DNA of 28,418 bases from Bacteroidales bacterium Bact_23 (lineage in GTDB: Bacteria; Bacteroidota; Bacteroidia; Bacteroidales; Lentimicrobiaceae), in the NCBI GenBank assembly GCA_001603685.1, contig LUZO01000023.1, forward strand, positions 1-28,418, read 5' to 3'. Numbering within the stretch: the first letter of the stretch is position 1; every line of letters begins with the position of its first letter. Shown in pieces: positions 1 through 12,200 of the stretch. The notes below the pieces were generated by a model. It searched no databases. It saw nothing but the letters and a program-made list of their open reading frames with translations, and was not told the DNA's origin. The translations under genes were made by a program, and so were the position numbers.

Positions 1-20
1 CAGATGTGTATAAGAGACAG
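1..20 (+). other. Nextera/Tn5 mosaic-end adapter remnant (not genomic)
   Basis: Bases 2-20 read AGATGTGTATAAGAGACAG, the 19-bp Tn5 mosaic end used in Nextera tagmentation libraries. The preceding C at base 1 fits the read-1 side adapter, in which the mosaic end follows ...CGTC. This is established knowledge of library chemistry matched to visible sequence. Genomic sequence therefore begins no earlier than base 21, and the window's left edge is a contig end. No real transposon or transposase gene is present beside it. Confidence 0.97.
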
Positions 21-25
21 AGGTA

Positions 26-75
26 TTACTTCCTCACCAATTAACGATAAACCAATGAGAATAATCAGGAAGTAA
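26..75. repeat. 9-bp perfect inverted repeat in the leader of the giant gene
   Basis: TTACTTCCT at 26-34 is the exact reverse complement of AGGAAGTAA at 67-75, with a 32-base AT-rich spacer. The spacer also contains part of a direct repeat of ACCAAT (36-41 and 51-56). It lies 55 bases upstream of the giant gene's ATG. It could be a protein-binding site or a leader hairpin. The spacer looks too short for a typical invertible promoter. I saw no exact TAnnTTTG element between base 21 and the start codon, so the promoter is either non-canonical or lies beyond the contig edge. Confidence 0.5.
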
Positions 76-129
76 AACACAAAGATTATACGAGTTCTTT
101 ACAGTCCGGAATACATAACATTCAATAAT

Positions 130-219
130 ATGAAGACCTTTTACAAAATTTTCGGGGGGAAACGCGTAAGGAGGGCGCTGGTATTATTCGCTCTTGTTTC
201 AACCATTCAGGCGATATCA
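130..219 (+). other. Signal peptide region of the giant adhesin
   Basis: Residues 1-30 have a basic n-region (KIFGGKRVRR), a hydrophobic core (ALVLFALVSTI) and small residues before a likely cleavage site, either after QA at 28 or after AIS at 30, just before QPCS. This is a Sec type I pattern. There is no lipobox cysteine at the right spacing, so a lipoprotein is less likely. Sec export is the expected first step for a T9SS substrate. Confidence 0.85.
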
Positions 220-3200
220 CAGCCATGCTCCGTCCCAACTGAAGCTTTCCTTACAGGCAGTACTACAATTTGTCAGGGATCATCGACGAATATATTGCTA
301 AATATATCCGGCGGTGTTGCTCCCTGGCGTGTTATTTATAGTATTAACGGATCTCTTCAGCCTGAAATATCGGGCATTGTGAGCAGTCCTTATACCATTC
401 CGGCAACAATAGCCGGCGTGTATAAAATTGAGCAGATTCACGATGCCGATGATTGTCCGGGTACTGTTACAGGCAGTCCGGTAACGATTGTTGTAAACCC
501 GCTTCCGGCGGGGGCAGGTATCATCACCGGTCCGACCACCATCTGCTCGAACCAGCTGAACCTTGTTTACAGCGTATCTCCGATTGCCCATGCCACCAGC
601 TATGAGTGGCAGTTCCCTGCCGGACTGACCGTAAGCGGGCCTTCGAACGGAAGTACCATTACCCTGAATGCATCCGGTGCTGTGGCCGGAACAATCCGGG
701 TAAGGGCAAAGAACAGCTGCGGCAACGGAGCCTGGTCGCCCGACCTGGTGATTTCGATTGTTCCGGCGCCCACCGTGAATGCAGGCCCTGACGGACAGAC
801 CTGTTTCACCGCCAATTTCCCGGTTAACGGAAGCGCCACCAACTACAGCAGCGTTAGCTGGAGCACCAGCGGCAGCGGCAGCTTCGTCAATCAGAATTCA
901 CTTTCGGCAATTTATGTTCCCAGTGCAGCCGATGCCGCCAACGGTTCGGTTGTGCTTACTTTAACGGCAACAGCCAACGCACCTTGCTCGAATACCGTAT
1001 CCGACAATATGACCCTCAGCCTTACCGGGCTTCCGGTTGTAAACGCCGGCCCCGATTTTTCATCGTGCGGCACCAACGGGGTTAACCTCAGCGGAAGTTC
1101 GGCTTCGAACTACTCATCATTGCAATGGAGCAGCTCAGGAACCGGCTCGTTCTCGAACCCGGCAGCACTGCACCCAATATACACACCCAGTGCAGCCGAT
1201 GTTGCAGCGGGATCAGTAAACCTTATCCTTACCGCCTACGGCAACCTTAGCTGCTCGGGCGAATCGGTGAACGACCAGATGACCCTGTTCCTGAACCAGG
1301 GCCCGGCCATCAGCGCCGGCAATCCTGCCAGCACCTGCGAAGGAGAATCATACACCATTACCGATGCCACCGCATCAAATTACGGAACCATCACCTGGAC
1401 TACCAGCGGAACCGGAACCTTCGTCAACAACGGAACGCTTTCACCCACCTATACTCCCAGCCTTGCCGATGCCATTGCCGGCTCGGTAAACCTTACCCTG
1501 AGCGCCACTGCGCTGGCACCCTGCACGGGCACCGTTACTTCGGTAAAGACACTGAGCATTACCCGCCGGGCTACGGCCAATGCCGGTCCTGACGGTACCA
1601 CCTGCGGAACTACTCCGTACACCATCAGCGGCGCAAATGCCACAAATTATTCATCACTACTCTGGACCACCACCGGTTCGGGTTCGTTTGTAAATCCCGG
1701 CATCCTGAATGCAACCTATATTCCGGGAGCCGCTGATCTTGTAGCCGGAACGGTAACCCTTACCCTGACCCTGAAGGGCAATTCGCCCTGCAGTGTGGAT
1801 GTAACCGACAATATGGTGCTGACCATCAGCAATCTGCCGGTTGCAAATGCCGGAACCGACGGCTCCACCTGCGAAGGAACGCCGTTTACGATTTCCACAG
1901 CCAGTGCTTCGAACTACGCAACCATTAACTGGACCAGCAGCGGAACGGGAATCCTGAATAACCCCACCACGCTGACTCCGAGCTATACCCCATCGCATGC
2001 CGATGCCGTTGCCGGAGTGGTAACCCTCACCCTGACCGCAACCGGTGTTCCGCCCTGCGCATCGAACGCCGCCGACGCCATGCAGATTGTAGTTACCCCT
2101 CTTCCGGTTGTTGATGCCGGCGTAAACTTTTCAGTATGCGGCGGCAGCAGCTTTACGGTTCCCGGAGCCAGTGCATCCAACTACTCCAGCCTGCAATGGA
2201 CCACTTCGGGCAGCGGAACCCTGATGGATGCCGATAAAATCAATCCCACCTATACCCCGAGTGCCGCCGATGTGGCCAACGGTTCGGTGGTTCTTACCCT
2301 CACAGCTAACAGCAACGCTCCCTGCACAGGTTCTGTTGACGATGCCGTGATGATTACCATTAATCAGCTGCCTTCGGTATTTGCCGGCGATGATCTTACC
2401 ATCTGCGAAGGGCCGCACAATGTAACCGGCGCCACTGCATCGGACTACAGCGCCCTGATGTGGACCGGCAACGGCGATGGCACCTTTATCAATCCCACTT
2501 CGCTCACCCCGATCTACACCCCGGGCCCCGGCGATCTCATCAACGGACTGGTTACCCTGACACTTACCGCTACGGCACTGCCTCCGTGCACCAATGTGAT
2601 TTCGGACAATGTAATTCTCACCATCAGGCCACTGTCTCAGGTATATGCCGGCCCCAATGCCGTGGTATGCGAAGGCGGTTCGTACGAACTGGTGAATGCC
2701 ACCGCTTCGAACTATACTTCACTGACATGGAGCACCAGCGGATCGGGTAACTTCAACAATGCCAATACCTTAAATCCAAGATACACCCCAAGTATGGCCG
2801 ATATTGCCAACGGATCAATCACGCTGACACTTACCGCCACCAATCCTCCGTGTACTCCGGAAACCAGCGATATGACCCTCAGCATCCGCAGCAATCCGGT
2901 TGCCAACGCCGGCACCGATGCTCAGATCTGTGAAGGAAGCAGCTACTCGGTAAACAATGCCACCGCCACCAATGCCTCATCGGTATCGTGGAGCAGCTCG
3001 GGAAGCGGTATTCTGATGAATCCCACCACCCTTACCCCGACCTATATTCCTTCGGCAGCCGATATTATGATTGGTTCGGTACAGCTCACCATGACCGCTT
3101 ATGCCATGGCTCCCTGTATTATTACAGACAGCGATGTGATGGAGATTACCATTACCCACGAGCCCACCGCTTTTGCCGGTAACGATGCCACCATCTGCGC

Positions 3201-6200
3201 CAACCAGACACACACCATTTCGGGAAGCACCGCCAGCAACTACTCATCCCTGGCATGGTCAACCTCAGGCGACGGCGTGATTCTTGCCGCCAACACCCTT
3301 TATCCCACATACATTCCCGGCATCATTGACGAATCGCTGGGATATGCCATTCTTACCCTTACCGCATACGGCAACAGCCCCTGTACGGGCAATGCAACCG
3401 ACCAGATGATGCTGACGGTAGTGAGTGAACCGGTTGTGGATGCCGGCCCGGATATTCAGATTTGTGTCGGATCGAATGTTCCTCTTACCGATGCCAGCGC
3501 TCTGAGCACTTCTTCGGTTTACTGGACCACTTCGGGCAGCGGCAGCTTCTCGGATCCCACCCTTGTAAATCCGGTTTACACCCCCAGCCCGCAGGATATC
3601 ACCAACGGTAGTGTAATTCTGATGATTACCGGCCAGGGCATTGCTCCCTGCAGCGGCTCTACCTTCGACATCATGACCCTGCAGATCAGCCAGCCTCCGG
3701 TTGTGGATGCCGGCAGCGACGGTGTAATCTGCGAAACGGGCAGCTACTATATTTTCGATGCTTCGGCTACCAACTACTCAGCCATTACCTGGACAACCAT
3801 GGGCGACGGAATGTTCTCGAACCACAACTCCATCAACCCGACCTATACCCCGGGCCCTGCCGACATTGCCGCCGGTTCGGTACTTCTCTATCTGAATGCC
3901 ACCAGCCTGCTTCCCTGCAGCGGTTCGGTAAGCGATGCCATGCTGCTGACCATTCACCCCATGCCCACCATCAATGCAGGGCCTGATGCAGCCACCTGCG
4001 AAGGTGACACCTATCTGCTTTCGAGCGCCACAGCACTGGATTACAGCAGCCTGCAGTGGACCTCGTCGGGATCGGGATGGTTCTCGAACAACTCCATACT
4101 GAACCCCATTTATACCCCCAGTTCAGCCGACATCATCAACGGAAGCGTAACCCTGACCCTGACGGCTTCAGGACTGCTGCCCTGCAGCGGCCAGGTTACC
4201 GACCAGATGGTGCTTACCATCCGCCGCCAGCCGGTTGCCAACGCCGGAAACGATGAAACCATCTGCGTGGGAAGCTTTACCATTACCACCGCATCGGCAG
4301 CCAACTACCACACCCTGCAGTGGGTATCGAGCGGAACGGCCGGCACCCTTCTGAATGCCAACACCATCACTCCGACCTATATGCCCAGCCCTGCCGATAT
4401 CGCCAACGGTTCGGTAGTGCTTACCCTTACCGCCACGGCCAACACTCCGTGTTCCGTTCCGGCCGTTGATCAGATGATCATCACCATCCGTCCGCTGATT
4501 GAAGTGAATGCCGGCGCCGATGCCACCATCTGCGAAACCGCAACCTTCACCCCCAATACAGCTTCGGCAAGCAATTATACCAGTATTCAGTGGTCAACTT
4601 CGGGAAGCGGTTCGTTCATCAACGCCAATACTCTGACTCCCACCTATACCCCCAGCCCTGCCGATATCGCCCTGGGCTGGGTAAACCTGATCCTTACCGG
4701 AACCAGCATTCCGCCGTGCAACCAGACCGTAAGCGACAACATGAGGCTTACCTTTGTAAAAGAAGCGGTTGTGGATGCCGGAAACAGCACCACCATCTGC
4801 GAAGGGGCAACCTATGTAACCTCATCGGCCAGCGTGCTGAACCACACTTCATTGCAGTGGAGCACCAGCGGTACCGGCGTATTCACCGACCCCACCATTC
4901 TGGTTACCACCTACACGCCGAGTGCAGCCGATATTGCCAATGGCAGCGTAACCCTTACGCTGACCGCCACCAGCCTGGCACCCTGTTCGGCGCCCATCAG
5001 CGACTTTATGGTGCTCACCATCGAAAACCGGCCACAGGTTGATGCCGGCATTGATGCCACCATCTGCGAAACCCAGTCGTATCATGTTACCACCGCAACC
5101 GCCAGCCACTATTCGAGCCTGCACTGGACCACCAGCGGAAACGGTACCTTTGTAAACGGAAACTCACTCAACCCGACCTATACCCCGGGTTCAGCCGATA
5201 TTGCCGCCGGCAGCGTGATCTTAACCCTCACAGCCAATCCGTCGGCACCCTGCACCTCACCGGCAAGCGACTCGTTTATCCTTACCATCAATAAAGCAGC
5301 CACCGTCAATGCCGGTGCCGACGCTTCGGTATGCGAAGGAACGGGCCTCATCATTCTTGATGCCACAGCCGCTAACTATACAACACTTAACTGGTCAACT
5401 TCGGGAACCGGTACTTTCAGCAATGCAAGCACCCTTAATCCGACCTACTATCCGAGCAACGAGGATGTAATCAACGGCTCGGTAGTTCTGACCCTGACCG
5501 CAACGAGCAATGCGCCCTGCAGCGCCACAGCCGCTGACAGCAAGGTGGTTACCGTTATCGCCGTGCCCGAAGTGGATGCCGGCCCGGATGCCGTATCGTG
5601 CGGACTCGCTCTGTTCAACATCACCGGTGCCACAGCTTCGGATTATGCATCCCTGCAGTGGAGCACTTCCGGAAGCGGAATCTTCACCAACTCAACCCAG
5701 CTGAATCCTGACTATCAGCCCAGCGCCGCCGACCTTGCCGCCGGAAGCGTAACCCTTACCCTTACCGCCATCAGCAATGCACCCTGTCCGTCGGATCCTT
5801 ACGATTCGTTTGTGCTGACGCTGATTCCCGAAGCTACCGCCAATGCCGGTGCCGATGCCACGGTTTGCACAGGCGATACCTATGTGGTATTTGATGCTAC
5901 GGCAACCAACTATTCAGCCGTAAACTGGACCCACAACGGTTCCGGAGTTCTGACCGGCGGAAACAGCCTCACTCCTTCCTACACTCCGTCGGCAGCCGAC
6001 GCCGTGGCAGGCAGCGTGATTCTGCAGCTTACCGCATACGGCAACAGCCCCTGCGGCGATATTATCGACTCCAAAACTCTGACCATCAGCCCGATGCCTG
6101 AAGCATTTGCCGGCCCCGATGCCACCATCTGCTACGGCAACGGTTACACCCTTAATCTGGCTACCGCTCAGCATTACAGCAGCGTTCTGTGGTCAACCTC

Positions 6201-9200
6201 CGGAAGCGGAACTTTCAGCAATCCTTCACTGCTGCACCCGGTTTATACGCCAGGCGCCGCCGATCTGCTCGCCGGACAGGTAATCCTTACCCTTACGGTT
6301 GATGCAACGGCTCCCTGCACCGGAACAGCATCCGACTTTATGATTCTGATGTTTGAAGAAGGCCCCGTTGCCAATGCAGGCGCCGACGCAACCATTTGCG
6401 AAGATGCTATCTTCACGGTATCCACCGCTTCGGCAACCAACTACCTCACGCTGCAGTGGACCAGCTCGGGCGATGGCTCATTCAGTCTGGGCAACACCCT
6501 TACCCCGACCTACACCCCCGGCACCGCCGATCTTCATACGGGATATGTTACCCTTACCCTGCATGCTTACGGCAATCCGCCATGCACCGAGCATTCGGAT
6601 GCCATGCTGCTTACCTTTGCCAAAAGGGTAACCGCCAATGCAGGCGCTGATGTTACCATCTGCGAAACCGGTACCGTGATTGTTGCCGATGCCAATGCAC
6701 ACAATTATTCATCCGTAATCTGGACCAGCAGCGGCAGCGGAACCATTGCCGACGCCAATTCACTGACTCCGGTCTATACCCCGAGCGCCGCCGATATTTC
6801 GGCAGGGTCCGTTATCCTTACCCTTACCGCTTACGGACAGTCGCCGTGCAACGGAACTGCCGTGGATAGCAAACTGGTGGTAATAGCTCCCGCACCGCGA
6901 GTAAATGCCGGCCCTGACGCCACCCTCTGCCAGGGAAGCGACTACACCATCAGCGGAGCTACCGCATCGGGAACCGCAACCCTGACCTGGACCACTTCAG
7001 GCAGCGGCACCTTCTCAGGAAACGGAACCCTCACCCCGACCTATACCCCGAGTCTTGCCGACTTTACCCTCGGAAGCGTAACCCTGACTCTTACGGGAAG
7101 CGCCATCAGCCCGTGTGCAAGCCCGGCTACCGATGCCATGATCCTTACCCTTATCCCTGCCGCTACCGTTGATGCAGGGGTGAATGCAACCATTTGCGAA
7201 AACGATTCATACACCGTAAGTACCGCTACTGCCGCCAACTACAGCAGCATCGTATGGACCAGCTCAGGATCGGGAGTTCTGAGCGGCGAAAACAGCCTCA
7301 CCCCGACCTATACCCCGAGTGCCGCCGACATTGCAAACGGCTCGGTGGTTCTTACCCTTACCGCCATTTCAGCCGCTCCGTGCAGCACTCCGGTTTCGGA
7401 TCAGATGATCATTACCATCAATCAGGAGCCTGAAGCCTACGCCGGCGGTGATGCTACCATATGCGAAGGCCAGCTGTTTACCGTTACCGGCGCCACCGCC
7501 ACCACCGGGCTTGTCTTCACATGGAGCTCAAACGGAACCGGCACCTTCCTGAACCAGAACACCCTTACCCCAACCTATATTCCGAGTGCAGCCGACATCG
7601 CAGCCGGATATGTTACCATTACCCTTTCGGTTCAGGGAACGGGTGCATGCAATATGCTTGTCAGCGATGATATGAAACTGACCATCGACCCGATGGCAAC
7701 CGTCAATGCCGGTCCCGACACCGCCATCTGCGAAGGATACAACTACACCCTGTCGTCGGCTACGGCTGCCAACTATGCTTCGGTAAGCTGGAGCAGCTCG
7801 GGCAGCGGTTCGTTTACCAACCCGGCGATTGTTAATGCCACCTATCATCCATCAGCCGCCGACATTGCCAATGGCTCCGTAACGCTTACCATCACAGCTA
7901 CCGCCAAGGGCGCCTGCTCAGGCCCGGTCAGCGATCTGATGATTCTGAGTTTCAATACCCTGCCGCTGGTTAATGCAGGGCCGGATGTAAACTCATGCGA
8001 TGCGGCCATTACGCTTAACGGTGCAACCGCATCGAACTACAGCAGCCTGCTGTGGACCAGCTCGGGCACCGGAACCCTGTCGAACGGCACCACGCTGACT
8101 CCGACCTATGTTCCCAGCCCTGCAGATGTTGTCAACGGCTTTGTTGACCTCACACTTACCGCTCAGGCAACCGCTCCCTGCACCGGAAGCGCTTCGGATG
8201 TGGTACGCATCAACCTGAACGAAGGCCCGGTAGTGAATGCCGGAAGCGACGGTGCCATCTGCGAAGGCTCAACCTTTGCCATCAGCGGCGCCTCGGCATC
8301 ACACACCTCACTGCTTACCTGGTCAACATCAGGAAGCGGTACCTTCAGCAACCCGAATATCCTGAATCCCGTTTATACTCCGGGAGCATCCGATATTGCA
8401 GCCGGTTCGGTAATCCTTACCCTGACCGGAAGCCCTGTTGCTCCGTGTACCACCCCGGCAACAGACCAGATTACCCTGGCCATCACCAAAGTTGCCACCG
8501 CATTTGCCGGCACCGATGATGTTACCTGCTCGGCTTCATATCTGTTAACGGGTGCAACGGCTGCCAACTACAGCTCGCTTACCTGGAAAACCAGTGGTAG
8601 CGGCACCTTCATCAACCAGACTACCCTGACTCCCACTTATCAGCCCAGCGCTGCCGATTTTGCCAACGGTTCGGTTATTCTGACCCTCGAGGTGATGAGC
8701 AACGCACCATGTACCCAGCTTGTTACCGACAGCAAGGTTCTTACCCTGATGAACGGTCCTCAGGCCAGTGCAGGCATTGATGATGCCGTTTGCGAAGGCT
8801 CAGCATTTATGATTACCACCGCTACTGCCAGCAATTACAGCACCATCAGCTGGAGCAGCTCCGGATCGGGTACCTTCTCAGGACAAACCAGCCTGAATCC
8901 GGTTTACACTCCAAGTTCCGCCGATATTGCCAACGGTTCGGTAACTCTTACCCTGACCGCCACTGCTGCATCGCCGTGCAGCAATACGGTAACCGACCAG
9001 ATGCTGCTTACCATCCGCCGTGCGGCAACCGCCAATGCAGGCGCTTATGCCGCCATCTGCGAAGGCAGCACCTACACCCTGAACGGAACCGTTGCCTACA
9101 GCAGCCTGTTTGCATGGAGCACCGGCGGAGACGGAACATTCGCCAACAGCGGCACCCTGACTCCGGTTTATACTCCGGGTCCGGCCGATATCGCAGCAGG

Positions 9201-12200
9201 CAGCGTTACCATTACCCTTACCGCCTATCCGGCAGCTCCCTGCAATGTTCCGGCAACGGATATTATGATTCTGAACATCAGCAAACAGCCGCTGGTAAAT
9301 GCAGGGCCTGATGCAGTAAGCTGCAACAGCAACTACAACATTACCGGAGCCACTGCTTCGAACTACAACACCCTTTCGTGGTCAACTTCAGGAACCGGTA
9401 CCTTTATGAATCCGACAAGCATCAATCCGACCTATGTGGCCAGCACCGCCGACCTGAGCGCCGGAAGCGTAACCCTTACCCTGACCGCCACCGGCAACCT
9501 GCCCTGCACCAACAGTGTATCGGATGCCTTTGTACTCTCATTCGCACCGGTTCCCACCGTTTCGGCAGGAAGCGATGACGCCGTTTGCGGAAATGGCAGC
9601 TACGCCCTTACCGGTGCTTCGGCAGTAAATTACTCCGCCATTACCTGGAGTACCAGCGGAAACGGAACCTTCTCGAACACCACCCATGTAAATCCCGAAT
9701 ATTATCCCAGCAGCGATGATGTTGCTGCAGGTTCGGTTGTACTGACCATCACGGCCACCAGCCTGGCTCCGTGCAACAGCACCACTTCTGACAATATGAC
9801 CCTGACCTTCAATGTTTCACCAGTTGCCAGCGCCGGGCCCAACGCCAACAGCTGCGGCACCGCCTCATTCCAGGTGACAGGAGCCACCGCTTCGAACTAT
9901 TCATCCATCAACTGGACACACAACGGAACCGGTACCCTCAACGGCAGCAACTCGCTGAATCCGGTTTATACCCCGTCGGCCGGTGATGTGGCCAACGGCC
10001 AGGTAACCCTGACCCTGCATGCACTGGCTATTGCGCCCTGCACCGGAGAGGCCACCTCATCCATGAAGCTGAACCTCCAGGACGGCCCGATGGCCTATGC
10101 AGGCGCCGATGCAGCCGTATGCGAAGGCAATAGCCATACCCTGTCAACAGCCACCGCTTCAGGTTATGCCACCCTGCTGTGGACAACCAGCGGATCGGGC
10201 ACCTTCAGCAATGCGGCAGCCGTGAATCCTGTTTACTATCCGAGTGCCGCCGACATTGCAGCCGGATCGGTAACACTGACCCTGACCCTGCATGGCGCAC
10301 CTCCGTGCAACAGCACCGATGTGGATCAAATGGTACTTACCATTCAGCGTCTGCCGGTTGCCAATGCAGGCCCCGATGCGGTAGCCTGCGGAAGCACCTA
10401 CCAGCTTGTAAATGCTTCGGCTGCCAACTACTCGGCAGTGAACTGGACAACCAGCGGAAGCGGTTTCTTCACAAACAGCACACTGGTGAATGCGGTATAT
10501 ACCCCCAGCGCAGCGGATATAGCCACAGGCAGCGTAACCCTGACCCTGACTGTTACCGGAACAGCACCCTGCAACAGCATGGCTGCCGATCAGATGATAT
10601 TGACCATTGGCGCACCCGTTACCGCCAGTGCCGGCGCCGATGCCAGCACCTGCGGAAACACTCCGTTCACGGTAAGCACCGCTTCAGCCAGCAACTATGC
10701 AAGCATTAACTGGACCAGCTCCGGAACCGGAACCTTCTCGGATCAGAACACCCTGCATCCGACCTATACCCCGAGCAGCGGCGACATCGCGCTTGGCGCC
10801 GTAACCCTGACCATGCATGTTCAGGGCCATGCCCCCTGCTTTACCAATGTTCAGGACAATATGCTGCTGACCATTCTGAAGAGTGCCACCGCCAATGCCG
10901 GACCCGACGCACAGATCTGCAACGGCGCAAGCCATACCATAACCGGCGCTTCGGCCACCAACTATGCAGCCATCAGCTGGACATCAACCGGAACCGGTAC
11001 ATTTGTCAGCGGAAATACCCTTACTCCGACCTATAACCCGAGTACGCAGGATTACCTGAACGGCAGTGTAATCCTGACACTCACAGCCATATCACCCGCA
11101 CCCTGTGCAGGCAGCACCTCCGATGAGATGATGCTCACCTTCAAGGACGGCCCTCTGGCCTATGCTGGACCCGATGCCGAAATCTGCGGCGGAGCAAGCT
11201 TTACCGTTTCAGGCGCTACCGCTTCGGGATATACCACCCTTAACTGGACTTCGAGCGGAACCGGCTCAATCGTAAACGGCAATTCGCTCACTCCGACCTA
11301 TATCCCGTCGAACGGCGACCGTGTTGCAGGTTCGGTTAACCTGATCCTGACCGTTCAGGGTGCAGCCCCCTGCTTTGGCTCACACTCCGATGTGATGATT
11401 CTGACCATCAGTTCACAACCAACCGGAATTCCGGTAATCACCGGGCCTCAGAATGTATGCGCCGGCCAGACAGGCGTTGGCTACTCTGTAATTCCCGTAC
11501 CGTACGCCACTTCCTACAACTGGATACTTCCTTCGGGAGCCACCATCGTATCGGGCGCCAACAGCCACAGCATTGTAGTTGACTTCTCGATGTCGGCTGT
11601 TTCGGGCGACATCTATGTAACCTCTTCGAGCATCTGCGGAAGCGGCCCCGTATCGGCAGCCTATCCGGTTACCGTAAGCCCGCTTCCCGGAAATCCCGGA
11701 ATCATCATGGGACCGGCTAGCATCTGCCAGAATACTGATGGAGTAGTTTATACCATCAATCCGGTAAGCGGAGCAACTGCCTACCAGTGGACCGTTCCGG
11801 CGGGAGCCACCATTGTTGCCGGCATGAGCACCACCAGCATAACCGTTGATTACTCTACCACCGCCGTTTCGGGCAATGTAACCGTAACTCCCCAGAACGG
11901 ATGCGGTTCGGGCAATGCCTCAACCCTTGCGGTAACCGTTAACCCGATGCCCGCAGCGCCGGTTATCACAGCCAACGGACCCATTGAATTCTGCGAAGGC
12001 GGCAGTGTTGAACTCACAGCCTCTTCAGGATATGCTTCATATCTGTGGTCGAATGGCGAAACCACTCAGAGTATTGTGGTTACCACCTTTGGTACCTACT
12101 CAGTAACCGCTACCGATGCAACCGGCTGCGCAAGCCTGCCTTCGAATGAAATTACGGTTAATGTTCACATGCTGTTTGTTCCCGATATTACCATCACCGG

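Noticed and set aside
1..20. A natural transposon end at the window start
   Set aside because: The sequence is the engineered mosaic end used in library preparation, it sits exactly at the sequence end, and no transposase is nearby.
26..75. Phase-variable invertible promoter
   Set aside because: Arms of 9 bp with a 32-base spacer are shorter than typical Bacteroidota invertons, and no promoter motif in either orientation is visible in the spacer; kept only as an inverted repeat.
766..11415. Possible CRISPR array because of the regular repeats
   Set aside because: The unit is ~266 bases, in frame, protein-coding and diverged between copies; there are no short identical repeats with unique spacers and no cas genes.
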